A DNA stretch of 64,000 bases, taken from contig NZ_JAGIOG010000001.1 in the NCBI RefSeq assembly GCF_017876595.1, positions 3,534,001 through 3,598,000 on the forward strand. The letters are read 5' to 3'. The translations under genes were made by a program, and so were the position numbers. The notes under the pieces were generated by a model. It did not search any database. It saw only the letters and a program-made list of their open reading frames with translations, and was not told the DNA's origin. Source of the stretch: Aeromicrobium fastidiosum. GTDB taxonomy: Bacteria > Actinomycetota > Actinomycetes > Propionibacteriales > Nocardioidaceae. Positions 61,235 through 64,000 of this stretch are shown in pieces (the stretch's first letter is position 1; every line of letters begins with the position of its first letter).

Positions 61235-64000
61235 TCACTCGTAGAAGATGCGCTCCACGACCTGCCGCGCGTGCCGGGTCGTGCGGAGGTAGTCGTCCAT
61301 CAGCTGCTCGCTGTGCTCCATGCCGTAGCCCAGAAGGTGGGCCACGCCGGCCCGCTCGCCGGCCTGCTCGACCATCGACTCGGCCGGCTTCCCGCGCATC
61401 AGGACGACAGCGTTGCGGATGCGGCTCACGAGCCGCCACGCCGCCTCGAGCGTCTGCGCGTCGTCGTCCGTGACGAGATCGGCCTCGACCGCGGCGTGCA
61501 GGGCGTCGAGCGTGCGCGTCGTGCGCATGCCGGGCACCGCGTGGGCGTGCTGCATCTGCAGCAGCTGCACGGTCCACTCGACATCGGCGAGTCCGCCCCG
61601 GCCGAGCTTGAGGTGCGTCTTGGCGTTGGCGCCGCGCGGCAGACGCTCGGAGTCGACACGGGCCTTGATGCGCCGGATCTCCCGCACCTCGGCAGCCGTC
61701 GCGCCGCCCTCGGGCCACCGCAGCGGGTCGATCAGCGCCGTGAAGCGGGCGTTGAGGTCGGGGTCGCCGACCGTCGCGCTGGCCCGCAGCAGGGCCTGCG
61801 CCTCCCACACCGCCGACCACTTCTCGTAGTAGGCCCGGTACGACGCGAAGGTGCGCACGAGCGGGCCGTTCCTGCCCTCGGGACGCAGCTCGGCGTCGAC
61901 CTCGAGCGCGGGGTCGTCGCCCGGGGCGGCGAGCATCTTGCGCAGCCCCTGCGCGACGGCGGACGCAGCGTTGGCCGCCTCGCTCTCGTCGGCGCCCTCG
62001 ACGGGGTCGTGGACGAACATGACGTCGGCGTCGGAGCCGTAGCCTGCCTCACCGCCGCCGAGCCTGCCCATCAGGATGATCGACAGCCGGGTCGGCAGCT
62101 CGCCGCGCTCGGCCTCGACCGCCGCGGTCGAGGCCTTCAGCGCCCCGGCCAGCGTCGCAGTCGAGATGTCGGTGAGGGCCTCGCCGACCTCGGTGATGTC
62201 GAGCCGTCCCAGCACGTCGGCGATGCCGACACGCGACAGCTCGCGACGGCGGACCCGGCGCACGGCGCGGATCGCGTCGGCGGGGTCGGAGTGGCGGTCG
62301 GCCGCCAGGTTGATCTCGGTGCGGAGCCGCTCGCGCTCGAGCGGACGCAGCTCGGCGTCGTCGCCGAGCAGCGCCACGGAGTCGGGTGCGCGCAGGATCA
62401 GGTCGGTCACGTAGCGGCTCGACGACAGCACGTGGGCGAGCTGCTCGGCCCCGGCTCCCTCGTCGCGCAGCTTGCGGAGGTACCAGTGCGTCTCGCCGAG
62501 CCCCTCGGAGATCTTGCGGAACGCCAGCAGTCCGGCGTCGGGGTCGGGCGATCCCGCGAACCACGCCAGCATCGCCGGCAGGAGCGACTTCTGGATCGAC
62601 GCGCGCCGCGACAGCCCCGACGTCAGGGCCTGGATGTGGGTCAGTGCCCCCTTGGGATCGCTGAAGCCGAGGGCCGTGAGTCGCTGCTCCGCTGCGAGCG
62701 GGGTGAGCCGCAGACCGTCGGTCGGCAACGACGCCACGGCCTCGAGCAGCGGCTGGTAGAACAGCTTCTCGTGCAGCCGACGGACGATGCGCCGGTGCGC
62801 CTGCCACTCCTTGACCAGGCTGTCGGCCGGGTTGGTGCGAAATCCCATGCTGCGACCGATGCGCCGCAGGTCCTCCATGTCGTCGGGGACGATGTGGCTG
62901 CGACGGAGCCGGTAGAGCTGGATGCGGTGCTCGAGGGTGCGGAGGAACTCGTAGGCCTCCTCCATCGCGGCACCGTCGCGGCGTCCGACGTAGCCACCGT
63001 CGATCAGGGCCTGCAACGCCGTCAGCGTCGTCGGACTGCGCAGGGTCTCGTCGGCGCGGCCGTGCACGAGCTGCAGCAGCTGCACCGCGAACTCGACGTC
63101 GCGCAGGCCGCCGGCCCCCAGCTTGAGCTGGCGCTCGCGGTGGGCTGCTGGGATGTGCTCGATGACCCGCTTGCGCATCGCCCGCACGTCGCCGACGAAG
63201 TTGTCGCGGGTGCTGGCGAACCAGATCATCGGCGACAGCGCGTCGAGGTAGGCCTGGCCCAGGGCCTCGTCACCCGCGGCGAAGCGCGCCTTCAGCAGAG
63301 CCTGGAACTCCCAGGTGCTGGCCCACTTCTCGTAGTACGCGACGTGGCTGCCGAGCGACCGCACCAGCGGGCCGTTCTTGCCCTCGGGACGCAGGTCGGC
63401 GTCGACCTCCCAGATCGTGCCCTCCCCCGTGTGCTCGCGGCACAGCTTCATGACACCGGACGCGAGCCGGGTCGCGGCCGTCGCCGCCGCGTGGTCGTCG
63501 GCACCCTCGACGGGCTCGAAGACGAAGATGACGTCGACGTCGCTGAGGTAGTTGAGCTCGTGGCCGCCGGTCTTGCCCATCGCCATGATCGTCAGACGGC
63601 ACAGATCAGCCGACGGCTCGTCGGCCCGGGCGATCGCCAGCGCAGCGCCCAGCGTCGCGACGGCCAGGTCGGACAGCTCGGCCGACGACTGCTCGAACGT
63701 CGTCAGCGCGGTCAGGTCGCGGGCCGCGATGTGCAGCAGCTTGCGGTAGTAGGCGATCCGCAGCTCGTCGGCGGTCGTCGCCTCCTCCATCTGCCGGCGG
63801 CGCTGCTCGAGCGTGATCGGCACCGGGGAGAGCTCACCGGTCGCGAGATCGACGACGTGCTCGGGGTGACGGACCAGGAAGTCGCCGAGGGCCTCGCTGG
63901 TGCCGAGCACGACGAGCAGCCGCTGACGCAGCTCGGCGTCAGCGGCCAGCGTCGCCAACAGCTCGGAGGGGCCCAGTCGTTCGGCGATGCCGACCAGCGA
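61235..64000 (-). CDS. glnE: Glutamine synthetase adenylyltransferase/deadenylylase (5-prime end outside window)
   Basis: About 920 residues are visible; the frame is still open at position 64000, so the start lies beyond the window. Two nucleotidyltransferase domains are present: an N-terminal one with LNYLSDVDVIFVFEPVEG, which removes AMP, and a C-terminal one with YGSDADVMFVHDPVEG, which adds AMP to GlnA tyrosine. Helical regulatory segments follow each. It controls the glutamine synthetase encoded 30 kb away. In mycobacteria glnE is adjacent to glnA1. Confidence 0.95.
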   Translation of the reverse strand, partial: SLVGIAERLGPSELLATLAADAELRQRLLVVLGTSEALGDFLVRHPEHVVDLATGELSPVPITLEQRRRQMEEATTADELRIAYYRKLLHIAARDLTALTTFEQSSAELSDLAVATLGAALAIARADEPSADLCRLTIMAMGKTGGHELNYLSDVDVIFVFEPVEGADDHAAATAATRLASGVMKLCREHTGEGTIWEVDADLRPEGKNGPLVRSLGSHVAYYEKWASTWEFQALLKARFAAGDEALGQAYLDALSPMIWFASTRDNFVGDVRAMRKRVIEHIPAAHRERQLKLGAGGLRDVEFAVQLLQLVHGRADETLRSPTTLTALQALIDGGYVGRRDGAAMEEAYEFLRTLEHRIQLYRLRRSHIVPDDMEDLRRIGRSMGFRTNPADSLVKEWQAHRRIVRRLHEKLFYQPLLEAVASLPTDGLRLTPLAAEQRLTALGFSDPKGALTHIQALTSGLSRRASIQKSLLPAMLAWFAGSPDPDAGLLAFRKISEGLGETHWYLRKLRDEGAGAEQLAHVLSSSRYVTDLILRAPDSVALLGDDAELRPLERERLRTEINLAADRHSDPADAIRAVRRVRRRELSRVGIADVLGRLDITEVGEALTDISTATLAGALKASTAAVEAERGELPTRLSIILMGRLGGGEAGYGSDADVMFVHDPVEGADESEAANAASAVAQGLRKMLAAPGDDPALEVDAELRPEGRNGPLVRTFASYRAYYEKWSAVWEAQALLRASATVGDPDLNARFTALIDPLRWPEGGATAAEVREIRRIKARVDSERLPRGANAKTHLKLGRGGLADVEWTVQLLQMQHAHAVPGMRTTRTLDALHAAVEADLVTDDDAQTLEAAWRLVSRIRNAVVLMRGKPAESMVEQAGERAGVAHLLGYGMEHSEQLMDDYLRTTRHARQVVERIFYE

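Noticed and set aside
1..64000. tRNA, rRNA, CRISPR, insertion sequences or prophage
   Set aside because: No cloverleaf-like intergenic sequence, no regularly spaced repeats, and no transposase, integrase or phage gene was found; intergenic gaps are nearly all under 200 bp.

Overview
The window is about 70% G+C and its gene content is that of a high-GC actinobacterium: ctaC/D/F-type cytochrome oxidase, adoK, pspA-htpX-pspAB, a WhiB protein, DUF3043/DUF4191/DUF3152 proteins and glnA-glnE. From 1 to about 31.4 kb the gene order follows, with insertions, the block known in Mycobacterium tuberculosis as Rv2199c-Rv2220 (ctaF, ctaC, adoK, erpA-like, glxK, DUF3043, gcvT, pepB, dlaT, Rv2216, lipB, lipA, DUF4191, RDD, glnA1). 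The presence of tms/ufa-like lipid genes and the repeat type make Nocardioidaceae (for example Aeromicrobium) the best guess; that placement is inference, since no rRNA is present. No tRNA, rRNA, CRISPR array, insertion sequence, prophage or integrase was seen.

Layout. 1-9.5 kb (minus): cytochrome c oxidase genes ctaC-ctaD-ctaF, adenosine kinase, Fe-S carrier, glycerate kinase, aspartate aminotransferase and the envelope-stress set pspA-htpX-pspAB. 9.5-15 kb: DUF3043 protein, gcvT, leucyl aminopeptidase, a serine hydrolase and a J-domain protein. 15.1-29.8 kb: lipoate biology (lpdA, two-lipoyl-domain sucB, lipB, lipA), interrupted by a tightly overlapping operon of an Lgt-like protein, two small membrane proteins and a cysteine-rich radical SAM protein resembling archaeal tetraether lipid synthase, and by a two-component system with an ABC exporter. 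30-31.4 kb: glnA behind a GlnR-like operator.

31.4-61 kb is a more variable region lying between glnA and glnE, which are neighbours in mycobacteria. It holds: an OmpR-type two-component system with a DUF2231 protein and two paralogous COG4705 membrane proteins, all three promoters carrying the same 11-bp-spaced direct repeats; a TetR-controlled aromatic-compound operon (extradiol dioxygenase, fumarylacetoacetase-family hydrolase, flavin hydroxylase, P450, ferredoxin, ferredoxin reductase) with a perfect 22-bp palindrome over its promoter; a series of single genes (sugar dehydrogenase lipoprotein, NUDIX, flap-type exonuclease, prfC, AEC transporter, lyase, sigma factor, STAS protein, acetyltransferase, epimerase, TetR); and a fatty-acid-modification operon (71-aa protein, COG2907 flavoprotein, DUF1365, Cfa-type methyltransferase, WhiB) divergent from a TetR gene. 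The window ends inside glnE.

A general feature is the motif TANNNT followed by 6-7 nt and then ATG/GTG at about twenty gene starts, the signature of leaderless transcription. It was used to choose several starts. The strongest candidates for undescribed biology are the Lgt-like/radical SAM operon, the direct-repeat regulon around the COG4705 genes, and the WhiB-containing fatty-acid operon.
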